In this document: positions 9,565-18,961 of the stretch, piece by piece | Numbering within the stretch: position 1 is the first letter of the stretch | Layout of the letters: the number at the start of each line of letters is the position of its first letter | NCBI GenBank assembly: GCA_030835325.1 | Contig: JAURPF010000043.1 | Coordinates: forward strand, 1-35,088 | Direction of reading: 5' to 3' | DNA: 35,088 bases | Origin: Flavobacteriaceae bacterium | Lineage (GTDB): Bacteria; Bacteroidota; Bacteroidia; Flavobacteriales; Flavobacteriaceae | Translations under genes and position numbers: made by a program | Notes under the pieces: generated by a model | Databases searched by the model: none | Told to the model about the DNA's origin: nothing | The model's input: only the letters and a program-made list of their open reading frames with translations

Positions 9565-10326
9565 TTATTGTAATTCAACCAAAACAGGACAGTGGTCGCT
9601 GTGTGCTGCTTCAGAAAGGATAACGGCGCGTTTTAATTTTTCTTGTAAGGGAAGAGAAACTAATGTGTAGTCCAATCGCCACCCTTTGTTGTTGGCTCGT
9701 GAATTTGCGCGATAACTCCACCAGCTGTAATTATGTGGTTCGGAATTAAATTCGCGAAAGGCATCTACAAAACCACTTTTTAAAAATTGACTCATCCAAG
9801 CACGTTCTTCGGGTAAAAACCCAGACACATTTTTATTTCTCACAGGATCATGAATATCAATTGCTTTATGACATATATTATAATCGCCACAAATAATGAG
9901 ATTAGGAACGTCTTTTTTTAATGTATTTATATAGTCTTGAAACAAATCCATATACTCGAGCTTGTGCTCTAAACGCGCTAAGTTTGTTCCCGAAGGAAGG
10001 TATAAACTCATCACAGATACTCCATCAAAATCTGCACGAAGGTTGCGTCCTTCAAAATCCATCGACTCAATTCCTGTTCCAAAAACCACATTGTTTGGTT
10101 TGGTTTTGGATAAAATGGCCACGCCGCTATACCCTTTTTTTTGAGCACTGAACCAATAATTATAAGAATAGCCCGCAGCCTCAAAAATACTCAAGTCGAG
10201 TTGATCTTCTTGTGCTTTTATTTCTTGTAAACAGATAACGTCAGGGTTGGCACTTTTCAGCCAATCAATAAATCCTTTTTTGAGCGCAGCTCGAATACCA
10301 TTCACGTTGTAAGAAATAATTTTCAT
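9565..10326 (-). CDS. xth: Exodeoxyribonuclease III
   Basis: MKIISYNVNGIRAALKKGFIDWL, DVICLQEIKA, ICGDYNICHKAIDIHDP and AAHSDHCPVLVEL motifs. Confidence 0.95.
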   Translation of the reverse strand: MKIISYNVNGIRAALKKGFIDWLKSANPDVICLQEIKAQEDQLDLSIFEAAGYSYNYWFSAQKKGYSGVAILSKTKPNNVVFGTGIESMDFEGRNLRADFDGVSVMSLYLPSGTNLARLEHKLEYMDLFQDYINTLKKDVPNLIICGDYNICHKAIDIHDPVRNKNVSGFLPEERAWMSQFLKSGFVDAFREFNSEPHNYSWWSYRANSRANNKGWRLDYTLVSLPLQEKLKRAVILSEAAHSDHCPVLVELQ

Positions 10327-10445
10327 CTTATAGGATAATAATTTTAGCTAAAATAATTAATAGAGTACTTTTACCCTAAATATTTAGTCTTGTTTTAATG
10401 AAAACTATTAACAAAATATTTTTGGTTGTTTGTAGTTTAAGAGTC

Positions 10446-13400
10446 ATGATGAAGTCCTGTTTTAACATTTTACTCATTTTATCCTTCACACATTCTTGGT
10501 CTCAAGAAGTGTCATCTTTGTATAAGACAAAGAAATTGGCGGTAAAGGACTCGATTCGAATTGACAGTGTAAGCATCAACCCTTCTAATTTTTCCATTTC
10601 AAATTTAAAGAATGAAACGATCCCCTTTTCATCATACACCATAGATTTTGAAAATGCATTGCTCACGTTTAATACCAGAGTACAAACGGACTCTATAAAA
10701 ATTTCTTATTTAAGTTATCCGCAATTTCTTACTAAAACATATCAAGAATTAGACGAACGCATCATTGTAAACAGTACAGGAAATCTCCAAAACTTATATA
10801 AATTATCACAACCAAACTCAAATCGTGTGACGGTGCCATTTGACGGTTTGGCATCCTCGGGGAGTATTTCAAGAGGCGTAACTATTGGAAACAATCAAAA
10901 TTCAGTTTTAAACAGTGAACTTGACCTTCAAATTAGCGGTAAGTTAAATGACAAAGTGACCTTACGTGCTTCGATTCAAGACTCTAACATTCCTTTGCAA
11001 GAAAGTGGTTATTCGCAACGGTTGGATGAATTTGATCAAGTTTTTATTGAAGTTTTTAGTGAGCGTTGGCGAATTAGAGCTGGGGATATTGATTTAAAAA
11101 ATTCACAATCTTATTTTTCACAATTCTCCAAACGTATTCAAGGTCTTTCATTGACAGCTAATTTTAAAAATGAAGATTCTGAATTCACTTCTTTTGCAGC
11201 AGGAGCTCTTGTTCGTGGTCAATTTTCATCAAGTCAATTTGTTGGACAAGAAGGCAATCAAGGCCCCTATAAATTAGTTGGGCCAAATAATGAGTTGTAT
11301 GTTTTAGTGGTTTCTGGAAGTGAAACAGTGTATGTGAATGGAATTCCTTTGGAGCGTGGCGCCACAGAGGATTATATTATTGATTACAATGCAGGGGAAG
11401 TTATTTTTAACGCGACGTACCCCATCACTTCAGAAATGCGAATTACGGTTGATTACCAATACAGCGAGCGCAATTACTCCCGATTTATAGGCTATGCGGG
11501 CAGTCATTATAAAAATGACAAATGGACGCTAGGCGTGTCTGTTTACAATGAAAACGATCTAAAAAACCAACCGCTTCAACAATCCCTTAATTCAGAACAA
11601 GTGGCAATTTTATCCAACGCAGGTGACGATACAGCATTAATGATTGCTCCTTCAGCAACTCCAGAAGCCTATAATGAAAACCGAATTCTATATAAAAAAA
11701 GCACGGAAAATGGGGTGGAATTTTTTGAGTTTTCAAACAACCCTGATGATGAATTATTCCTTGTTAAGTTCACAGCTGTGGGGTCTCAGCAAGGGAATTA
11801 TAAAATTAGAAGTTCCAATGCGATTTCAAATATTTACGAGTACGTCGCACCCATATCAGGGGTCAAACAAGGCGATTTTGAGCCAATTGTACAACTGGTT
11901 GCTCCTGTAAAATTGCAAGTCGCGGTGGTGAATGGGGCCTTTAAACCCAATGAGAAAACGGCTGTTGAGTTTGAATTTGCTACAAGCAAAAATGATTTAA
12001 ATTTATTTTCATCAGTCGATGATGAAAATGATACAGGGGTCGCAGGCCAACTGTCTATAAAACATCAGTTTCTTAAAACGGCTAAAGATTGGGTTTTAGA
12101 TGTGAACTCTGACATCGATTATATTCAAATTGGTTTTAGAAATATAGAAGGACTTTATAATCCAGAGTTCAATCGGGATTGGAATATTGAAGCGCCTTTA
12201 GGAAATCAAATTATTACGGATCTTGGCGATCAGGTTTTTACTGTTACAGGAACCCAGTTTTCACACCCAGAAAAAGGGGCACTAAAGTATGAATTTCAGC
12301 ATTTAAATTATAACAAAAATTATAAAGGAAATCGCCATGTATTTTATTCCAATCTGAATTTGGAGCGTTTTCAGTTTTACTCGAATTCTAGCCTTTTAGA
12401 AACCGATGATCTTCACTCAAACTCTGTTTTTTACAGATCGGACAACCGTTTGAAATACAGTTATAATAAAGGCTGGTCGGGTGTTGAGTTTTCAACGGAA
12501 CACAACGAAAAAAAGGATATTGAATTAAATCAGATGGACCCCATTAGTCAGAAGTTTCAAGCCTATGAAGTGTTTACTGGTATTGGAGATTCCACAAAGG
12601 TGTTTGTGAAACTAGGGTATATGCACAGAACCAATGACAGTCTTCAAAAGAATCGCCTTACAAAAGTAAACACATCAAATACCTATTATTTGGATTCTAA
12701 ATGGATTCAAACTCAAAAAACGAATTTAAGTTTATATGCAAATTACCGCGTTTTTAAATCTACAAATGCATCCGCTCCACTCCAAAAATCGATCAATTCA
12801 CGGTTGCAATACAGTCAAAAGTTAGCCAATAATGGCATTCATTGGAATACACTTTTTGAAACCAATGCAGGGCGTTTGCCACGACAGGATTTCACTTATG
12901 TAGAAGTTGAGCCTGGTCAGGGGAGTTTTGTTTGGTTCGATTATAACGAGAATGGTATTCAAGAATTAGAAGAGTTTGAAATCGCTCAATTTCAAGATCA
13001 GGCGACCTATGTCCGGGTGTTATTGCCCAACCAAGTTTACCTGCGAACGCATCAAAACAAGCTGAGTCAATCCTTGACCTTAAATCCGATACAGTGGGCA
13101 AATTCGCCTCAAGCCTCCAAACGATTTTGGTCTCATTTTTATAACCAAACCTCTCTTTTGATTGATCGAAAAGATATAAATAATAGTGCCTCTATTCGTT
13201 TAAATCCATTTCATTCTAACGCAGAAGATCAGTTGGCACTTCAGTCGAATTTCAGAAATCAGTTATTTTACAATCGGGGGAAGCAGCACTATACTGTTTC
13301 GTACAGTTATTCGGAATCTAAAGCACGTAATACACTTTCATTTGGGTATGTGGAACAGGAAACTTTTAGTCATCAAGTGAACATTTTACACAAAATAAAA

Positions 13401-13883
13401 GAGCAGTGGTTACTTAGTTTACAAACAAATTTAGATGAAAATTTTAGTGCAAGTGAAAATTTTTCTTCCAAAAATTTTCAACTTAAAGAATCACTTCTCA
13501 ACCCAAAAGTGTCTTATTTACTCGATGACAACAAACGGTTTGATGTGTATTACCAATATCAAAATAAGAAGAACTCAATTGGAGATATGGAGCAACTTAC
13601 CCAAGAAAAATATGGCGTGTCTTTTATGCTTACGCAAAACCAGAAAGCGGCTATTTCTGGTGAGTTTAACTATTTTTCAAATGAATTTTCCGGAATTTCT
13701 AATACTCCGGTTGCTTACCAAATGATGGAAGGTTTACAGCCTGGCACCAACTTCACTTGGTCACTAATTGCACAAAAAAAACTGACGAAGTTTTTAGATT
13801 TAAATCTGAATTATTTTGGAAGAAAGAGTGAAACCAGTCGCACCATCCACACGGGTACGGTTCAGTTAAAAGCGTATTTTTGA
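10446..13883 (+). CDS. Large uncharacterised outer-membrane-type protein
   Basis: About 1145 aa; signal peptide from MMKSCFNILLILSFTHSWSQ (alternative start 10398); many alternating beta-type segments and a terminal Phe (VQLKAYF). N-terminal section SGSISRGVTIGNNQNSVLNSELDLQISGKLNDKVTLRASIQDSNIPLQ. Confidence 0.8.
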   Translation: MMKSCFNILLILSFTHSWSQEVSSLYKTKKLAVKDSIRIDSVSINPSNFSISNLKNETIPFSSYTIDFENALLTFNTRVQTDSIKISYLSYPQFLTKTYQELDERIIVNSTGNLQNLYKLSQPNSNRVTVPFDGLASSGSISRGVTIGNNQNSVLNSELDLQISGKLNDKVTLRASIQDSNIPLQESGYSQRLDEFDQVFIEVFSERWRIRAGDIDLKNSQSYFSQFSKRIQGLSLTANFKNEDSEFTSFAAGALVRGQFSSSQFVGQEGNQGPYKLVGPNNELYVLVVSGSETVYVNGIPLERGATEDYIIDYNAGEVIFNATYPITSEMRITVDYQYSERNYSRFIGYAGSHYKNDKWTLGVSVYNENDLKNQPLQQSLNSEQVAILSNAGDDTALMIAPSATPEAYNENRILYKKSTENGVEFFEFSNNPDDELFLVKFTAVGSQQGNYKIRSSNAISNIYEYVAPISGVKQGDFEPIVQLVAPVKLQVAVVNGAFKPNEKTAVEFEFATSKNDLNLFSSVDDENDTGVAGQLSIKHQFLKTAKDWVLDVNSDIDYIQIGFRNIEGLYNPEFNRDWNIEAPLGNQIITDLGDQVFTVTGTQFSHPEKGALKYEFQHLNYNKNYKGNRHVFYSNLNLERFQFYSNSSLLETDDLHSNSVFYRSDNRLKYSYNKGWSGVEFSTEHNEKKDIELNQMDPISQKFQAYEVFTGIGDSTKVFVKLGYMHRTNDSLQKNRLTKVNTSNTYYLDSKWIQTQKTNLSLYANYRVFKSTNASAPLQKSINSRLQYSQKLANNGIHWNTLFETNAGRLPRQDFTYVEVEPGQGSFVWFDYNENGIQELEEFEIAQFQDQATYVRVLLPNQVYLRTHQNKLSQSLTLNPIQWANSPQASKRFWSHFYNQTSLLIDRKDINNSASIRLNPFHSNAEDQLALQSNFRNQLFYNRGKQHYTVSYSYSESKARNTLSFGYVEQETFSHQVNILHKIKEQWLLSLQTNLDENFSASENFSSKNFQLKESLLNPKVSYLLDDNKRFDVYYQYQNKKNSIGDMEQLTQEKYGVSFMLTQNQKAAISGEFNYFSNEFSGISNTPVAYQMMEGLQPGTNFTWSLIAQKKLTKFLDLNLNYFGRKSETSRTIHTGTVQLKAYF

Positions 13884-13937
13884 TAACTTTGGTATAATTT
13901 TTGTCAGACTAAAGAGAGCCCAAATATATTTTCAATC

Positions 13938-14464
13938 ATGAACAAATCACTTCTAATTGTATCTTTTTTTATATGTTTTAATTTATTTAGTCAATCCCAA
14001 AACGATGTTCCCTCTATTTTTGAGAAACATCATGAGGTGAAAGTTGGAATCATTAAAATTTTGGCCGGTCCTATTTTTGAGGGCACTTATGAATACATCA
14101 AAGATAGAAATATGGGTTATGGTGCCAGTCTATTAGTGAATTTAAATACCAATAATGACTATTTTAAAACCTATCAATTACTCCTTTTTTTCGTATGTAT
14201 TTTGATAGGAATGAACAATATGGTGCAAAAGGATTTTTTGTAGAAAGTTTCCTTTCCTTTTATAATGGAGATGACAAGAATCTCAACTCAAATACTGACA
14301 CTAAATATTTTGAAACCGCATTAGGGTTTTCTGTCGGTCAAAAATGGATAAATTCTGCCGGATTTGTTTTTGAAGTTAAGTTAGGAGTCGGACGAAATCT
14401 TTTAGGAAACTCTTCAAATGATGCAGTACTTAAAGGAGATTTTTGTATTGGGTATCGTTTCTAA
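13938..14464 (+). pseudogene. Small outer-membrane-type protein interrupted by a frameshift at a T7 tract
   Basis: ORF 13938-14243 has a signal peptide; ORF 14195-14464 in the -1 frame continues smoothly (FFRMYFDRNEQYGAKGFFVES...GYRF). Frame switch at the T run 14185-14191. Confidence 0.65.
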
Positions 14465-14847
14465 CGTCTCAGAGAAAAGTGTGATTTGTACTGAGTTTTC
14501 TTCATAGTACTGTTTACCTAGTCCACTTCAAACCAATAATCATTTTCTGCTAATATGTTATCGTAGAGGGATTGCTATCTAAATATTTTATAGTTCAAGT
14601 ATCATTATACCCATCTCCGTTGTGGGTAAAGTAGTATTCTGTAGGGACTTTATTTTTTATGGCAGAACATAATGAACCCCTAAAGCCATAATTTTTTAAG
14701 GTTGGGGAGTTCAATACAATTGCTCTTATACAAATAGAGTTTATTGTTGTAAATGTTGAAGTAGTAGTTGGATTGATGGCGACCAAAATATGATCGCTTG
14801 TAAAACCTCTACAAATGTCGGAAATGTTAGCTGTAAAGATTTTTGTT
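14461..14847 (-). pseudogene. Degraded T9SS type-B sorting-domain protein fragment
   Basis: Reverse-strand translation gives SICIRAIVLNSPTLKNYGFRGSLCSAIKNKVPTEYYFTHNGDGYNDT(stop) and DNILAENDYWFEVD(stop)VNSTMKKTQYKSHFSLRR(stop). Both resemble the repeats and C-terminus of the intact upstream gene (14848-17319). Confidence 0.75.
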
Positions 14848-17319
14848 CTAATGTCTTAGAGAAAAATGAGATCTGTATTGTGCTTCAACTCCATTGGCAT
14901 TGGTGTATTTTACGACAAACCAGTAATCTGTTGCTGTTAGCATTGATCCATTGAAAGTCCCATTCCACGCAGATCGACTGGGTTTAAATTCATATAACAA
15001 TTTCCCATAACGGTCAAAAATTGAGATCACTGCTGTGGGGTCATCTTTCAAACATTTGATATTCCAAGTGTCGTTCTCTCTATCACCATTAGGCGTTAAG
15101 AATTTTGGGAATTCCATAATCATAATGCTTGTTTCAGGGATAGTACTGCACCCAAAAGCATCTCTTACAGCGACTGTATGTTCTTGACATCCAGTGACAT
15201 ATTCAAATACATCATTGCTTTGCCAAGTTCCTCCGTCTAATTGGTATTCATAGGTGCCACTTCCTCCAGTGGCAGACACTAAAATCATTTGATTTGCGTC
15301 AAAATTTTCTGATAAGTTTTTTGCATTAATCGTTAAAATACTGATAGGGTTCACTACAATCGTCATGGTCGTGGGGTCTGCACATTGGTTAGGATCAGGT
15401 GTGAAAGTATAAGTCGTTGTTGCTAAATTATTTAAAGCTGGAGTCCATGAACCTCTAATGTTGTCATTGGAGGTTGTGGGTAAAGGCTCCAGCACACTGC
15501 CAATACAAATGGGAGCAACTTGCGTAAATACGGGTATAGTATGCGTAAGGACAGCAATAGTCATTTTGGTTTTAGCTAAACAAATACCTGTTACTGGAGT
15601 AGGGGTAAAGGTGTATTCTGTAGTGACCATATTATTTATTGCAGGAGACCAAGTGCCATTATATCCATTATTAGAAACAATGGGTAAATTCGACAAAGGA
15701 TCGCCAACACAAATAGGGTTAACTTGTGTGAAAATTGGTTTTATAACAGGGTCAACTGTGATATTCATTGTTGTGCCTATAGCACATTGATCTGAATCGG
15801 GTGTAAAGGTATAAGTACCTGAAGTAGTGTTGTCAAAAACTGGCGACCATGTTCCTGTAAATCCTTCTACAGAACTTGTTGGGAGTGTTAACATATCTCC
15901 TTCGCAAATAGGAGGTATTTGTACGAATGTTGCGTTTGAAGTAATATTAATAGTAATATCAAAAGGTTTCTCGTTTATACAGCTTGGATCTACAGGTGAT
16001 TCTGCATACACATATAATGTAGTGGAAGCCGAGATTTTAGTTCCAGCACTCAGTTGTTTACCACCGCCATTAGGGGCGGTAAAGTAATTTCCATTGGTGA
16101 GTGCTGGCAATATATAACTATCACAAGGAGTTGTATCAGCTGGAGTGTCCACTGTTGGTTTAGAATTAACCGTTGCAGTGACTGCAGTTCGTGTTCCTGA
16201 GGTACACCCATTTTCTGAAGCCAAAACCCAAAAGGTGGTCGTACTCGTTAAAATAGGATTGTAGGTGCTGCCTGTATGTAAAAGCGTGCCTCCAGTTTGA
16301 CTGTCATACCACAAAATGTCTGTTGTGTTTGAAGTGGCTGATAGGTTGGCAGGATCATTTTCGCAACTTACAGAGGGACTGGTAGATAAAATTTTAGGGG
16401 GGTTAAAGGTTGTAAACCCCGAAATATTTAAGACAGGATCTCCGGGCATTCCTCCATATTCAACCACATAGCCTTTGGCTTGATATTGCGAAGGTTCTCC
16501 TGAAGTATTGTTGGGTAAATCGTTCCAAGAGCCTGGAATACCTGTATTGAAAGTGATGTGTGCATAGTCCTCGTTATTATTAGAATTATTAGGTTCACCA
16601 GAATTCCAATTGGCATAGTTTGGCGTGGCCCCGCCCGCATTGCCATTCCAAAAAGTCATACCTGCTTCTGGTCCTGTTGCCCATTTCCAGACACCTTCGT
16701 TAGCTTCATCTGTTCCGCCAATCCAGCCCGTGCCTGGCGTTAATTCTCCTGCAATTTGGGCTTCGTCTGTAGTAGTTAAAGTTGCTAAATAGCCTTGTAA
16801 ACCAAAATAAAGAGGCAAAGCTTCAGCCGCCGCTTTTGCATCAGTCCAAGTGATTAAATTTGCAGGAATAAAGTCATAATAATGACCTGTTGAGGCTAAA
16901 TAATTTGCAGATCCTGCAGTTAAGGAAAAGGTTTTTGGCCCCACATTTATATTAGTGCTACTAAAAACAACATCATAAACCGCTTCTTCAATATCTATAT
17001 AAGTTGCAGAACCCCCACCGGTTAATGTTAATTTAGCTTGATTTTCATCCCAATTGGAAATTACATTGGGATGAGATCCTATTAAAGAAAGTTTGTCTTC
17101 CCCTTTAACATAACCAGATGAAATTTGAATATAAAAAGCAGAAATGAGTGTATCATCTGGACCAACGATGTCAAAAAAAGTTACTATTGGTTGTTCACTT
17201 TGTGGGCAATAGATTTGATTGCCTACAGCAGTCACTGTTGGAGGAGTGTTGTGTCCAAAAGAGGTCAAAGTGTTTAAAAACACGACTACATATATAACAG
17301 ATTTTACACTTAACTTCAA
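14848..17319 (-). CDS. C-type lectin domain protein with Ig-like repeats and T9SS type-B sorting domain
   Basis: Signal peptide; lectin motifs (GWIGGTDEANEGVWKWATG, EPNNSNNNEDYAHI, GSWNDLP); three tandem about 65-aa repeats; C-terminal PKFLTPNGDRENDTW...IFDRYGKLLYE...WNGTFNGS...DYWFVVKY...YRSHFSLRH. TTG start. Confidence 0.9.
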   Translation of the reverse strand: MKLSVKSVIYVVVFLNTLTSFGHNTPPTVTAVGNQIYCPQSEQPIVTFFDIVGPDDTLISAFYIQISSGYVKGEDKLSLIGSHPNVISNWDENQAKLTLTGGGSATYIDIEEAVYDVVFSSTNINVGPKTFSLTAGSANYLASTGHYYDFIPANLITWTDAKAAAEALPLYFGLQGYLATLTTTDEAQIAGELTPGTGWIGGTDEANEGVWKWATGPEAGMTFWNGNAGGATPNYANWNSGEPNNSNNNEDYAHITFNTGIPGSWNDLPNNTSGEPSQYQAKGYVVEYGGMPGDPVLNISGFTTFNPPKILSTSPSVSCENDPANLSATSNTTDILWYDSQTGGTLLHTGSTYNPILTSTTTFWVLASENGCTSGTRTAVTATVNSKPTVDTPADTTPCDSYILPALTNGNYFTAPNGGGKQLSAGTKISASTTLYVYAESPVDPSCINEKPFDITINITSNATFVQIPPICEGDMLTLPTSSVEGFTGTWSPVFDNTTSGTYTFTPDSDQCAIGTTMNITVDPVIKPIFTQVNPICVGDPLSNLPIVSNNGYNGTWSPAINNMVTTEYTFTPTPVTGICLAKTKMTIAVLTHTIPVFTQVAPICIGSVLEPLPTTSNDNIRGSWTPALNNLATTTYTFTPDPNQCADPTTMTIVVNPISILTINAKNLSENFDANQMILVSATGGSGTYEYQLDGGTWQSNDVFEYVTGCQEHTVAVRDAFGCSTIPETSIMIMEFPKFLTPNGDRENDTWNIKCLKDDPTAVISIFDRYGKLLYEFKPSRSAWNGTFNGSMLTATDYWFVVKYTNANGVEAQYRSHFSLRH
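15351..15945 (-). repeat. Three tandem protein repeats of about 65 aa inside the lectin/T9SS gene
   Basis: Repeated pattern [P/T]xFxQ[I/V]xPIC[E/V/I]G...[G/R]xW[S/T]PxxxNxxTxxYTFTP. Confidence 0.8.
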
Positions 17320-17320
17320 G

Positions 17321-18865
17321 TTATTTAATTTTTTTAAGCCAGTGTTTCATGGCTACTTCATTTTCAATAATTGTTTTTAAATCTTCTATTTTTACGCGTT
17401 GTTGCTCCATGGAATCTCGATGTCTTATGGTTACACAATTATCCTCAAGAGAATCGTGATCAACAGTAATACAAAACGGTGTTCCTAAAGCATCCTGACG
17501 GCGGTAACGTCTTCCAACAGCATCCTTTTCATCATATACCACATTAAAATCCCATTGCAAATCACTTAAAATAGTTTTTGCAATTTCTGGTAATCCATCC
17601 TTTTTTACCAAGGGTAAAATCGCTGCTTTAATAGGTGCTAAGACTGCGGGCAGTTTCAATACTGTTCGAGTGGTGTTATTTTCTAAATTCTCTTCAGTTA
17701 AGGCATTTGAAAATACAGCTAAAAACATGCGATCCAATCCTATGGATGTTTCTAGAACGTAAGGTGTATAATTTTTATTTTCTTCGGGGTCAAAATATTG
17801 GAGTTTTTTGCCAGAATGTTTTTCGTGTTGACTTAAATCAAAATCGGTACGTGAGTGAATGCCTTCCAATTCTTTGAATCCAAAAGGGAATTTAAATTCA
17901 ATATCTGAAGCGGCATCGGCATAATGTGCCAGTTTTTCATGATCGTGAAATCGGTAATTATCAGCACCCATTCCTAATGATAAATGCCATTTCATACGCG
18001 TTTCTTTCCAATACTCATACCATTTTTGTTGCGTTCCGGGTTTGATAAAATACTGCATTTCCATTTGTTCAAATTCACGCATTCTAAAAATAAATTGACG
18101 TGCTACAATTTCATTTCTAAAAGCTTTTCCAGTTTGTGCAATCCCAAACGGAATTTTCATGCGCCCTGATTTTTGAACATTTAAAAAATTCACAAATATG
18201 CCTTGAGCGGTTTCAGGACGTAAATATAAGTCCATCGCATTTTCGGCAGAAGCACCTAACTTGGTACCAAACATGAGGTTAAATTGTTTTACCTCGGTCC
18301 AGTTTTTACTTCCTGTAAGAGGGTCTGCGATTTCCAACTCTTCAATAAGTGCTTTGACATCTGCTAGATTTTCATTTTCTAGAGATTTTGCCAAACGCGA
18401 CAGAATACTGTTTATTTTAGTTTGATAACCAACAACCTTTCCATTAGTAGAGATGAATTCGTTTTTGTCAAAACTTTCTCCAAAACGTTTTTCGGCTTTT
18501 TTGATTTCTTTCTCAATTTTGCCTTCAATTTTAGCACAATAATCTTCTACAAGAACATCGGCTCTGTAGCGTTTTCTGGAGTCTTTATTATCAATCAAAG
18601 GGTCGTTAAAAGCATCCACATGTCCAGAAGCTTTCCAAGTTGTAGGATGCATAAAAATAGCAGCATCTAGGCCTACGATGTTTTCATTCATTTGAACTAT
18701 GGCTTTCCACCAATATTCGCGTATATTTTTTTTTAACTCTACGCCATTTTGTGCATAATCATAAATTGCACTAAGGCCCTCATAAATTTCACTGCTCTGA
18801 AATACAAATCCGTATTCCTTCGCATGTGAAATAACTTTCTTGAAACTTTCTCCTTGATTTGTCAT
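17321..18865 (-). CDS. glyS: Glycyl-tRNA synthetase (dimeric type)
   Basis: GFVFQSSEIYEGLSAIYDYAQNGVELKKNI, RPETAQGIFVNF, GIAQTGKAFRNEI, FEQMEMQYF and ETSIGLDRMFLAVF class II motifs. Confidence 0.95.
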   Translation of the reverse strand: MTNQGESFKKVISHAKEYGFVFQSSEIYEGLSAIYDYAQNGVELKKNIREYWWKAIVQMNENIVGLDAAIFMHPTTWKASGHVDAFNDPLIDNKDSRKRYRADVLVEDYCAKIEGKIEKEIKKAEKRFGESFDKNEFISTNGKVVGYQTKINSILSRLAKSLENENLADVKALIEELEIADPLTGSKNWTEVKQFNLMFGTKLGASAENAMDLYLRPETAQGIFVNFLNVQKSGRMKIPFGIAQTGKAFRNEIVARQFIFRMREFEQMEMQYFIKPGTQQKWYEYWKETRMKWHLSLGMGADNYRFHDHEKLAHYADAASDIEFKFPFGFKELEGIHSRTDFDLSQHEKHSGKKLQYFDPEENKNYTPYVLETSIGLDRMFLAVFSNALTEENLENNTTRTVLKLPAVLAPIKAAILPLVKKDGLPEIAKTILSDLQWDFNVVYDEKDAVGRRYRRQDALGTPFCITVDHDSLEDNCVTIRHRDSMEQQRVKIEDLKTIIENEVAMKHWLKKIK

Positions 18866-18961
18866 ATCACAAAAATAGAAAACGCTTTTTAAATTAAACT
18901 TAAAGTTAGGGTGAAAAATAAAATATTATTTTAATTTTAATGCCACCTAAATGTACTATTT

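Noticed and set aside
14595-14786. 63-aa reverse ORF as a stand-alone gene
   Set aside because: Its translation resembles a broken repeat plus the start of a T9SS type-B domain, with no valid start context and an abrupt stop; treated as part of a pseudogene.
15351-15945. CRISPR-like or diversity-generating repeat array
   Set aside because: Repeats are ~200 nt, divergent and fully coding; no reverse transcriptase or cas genes are present in the window.
15458-16087. Forward ORFs 15458-15790 and 15827-16087 as possible overlapping genes
   Set aside because: They lie antisense to the tandem repeats of the lectin/T9SS gene, and their apparent similarity simply mirrors those repeats.
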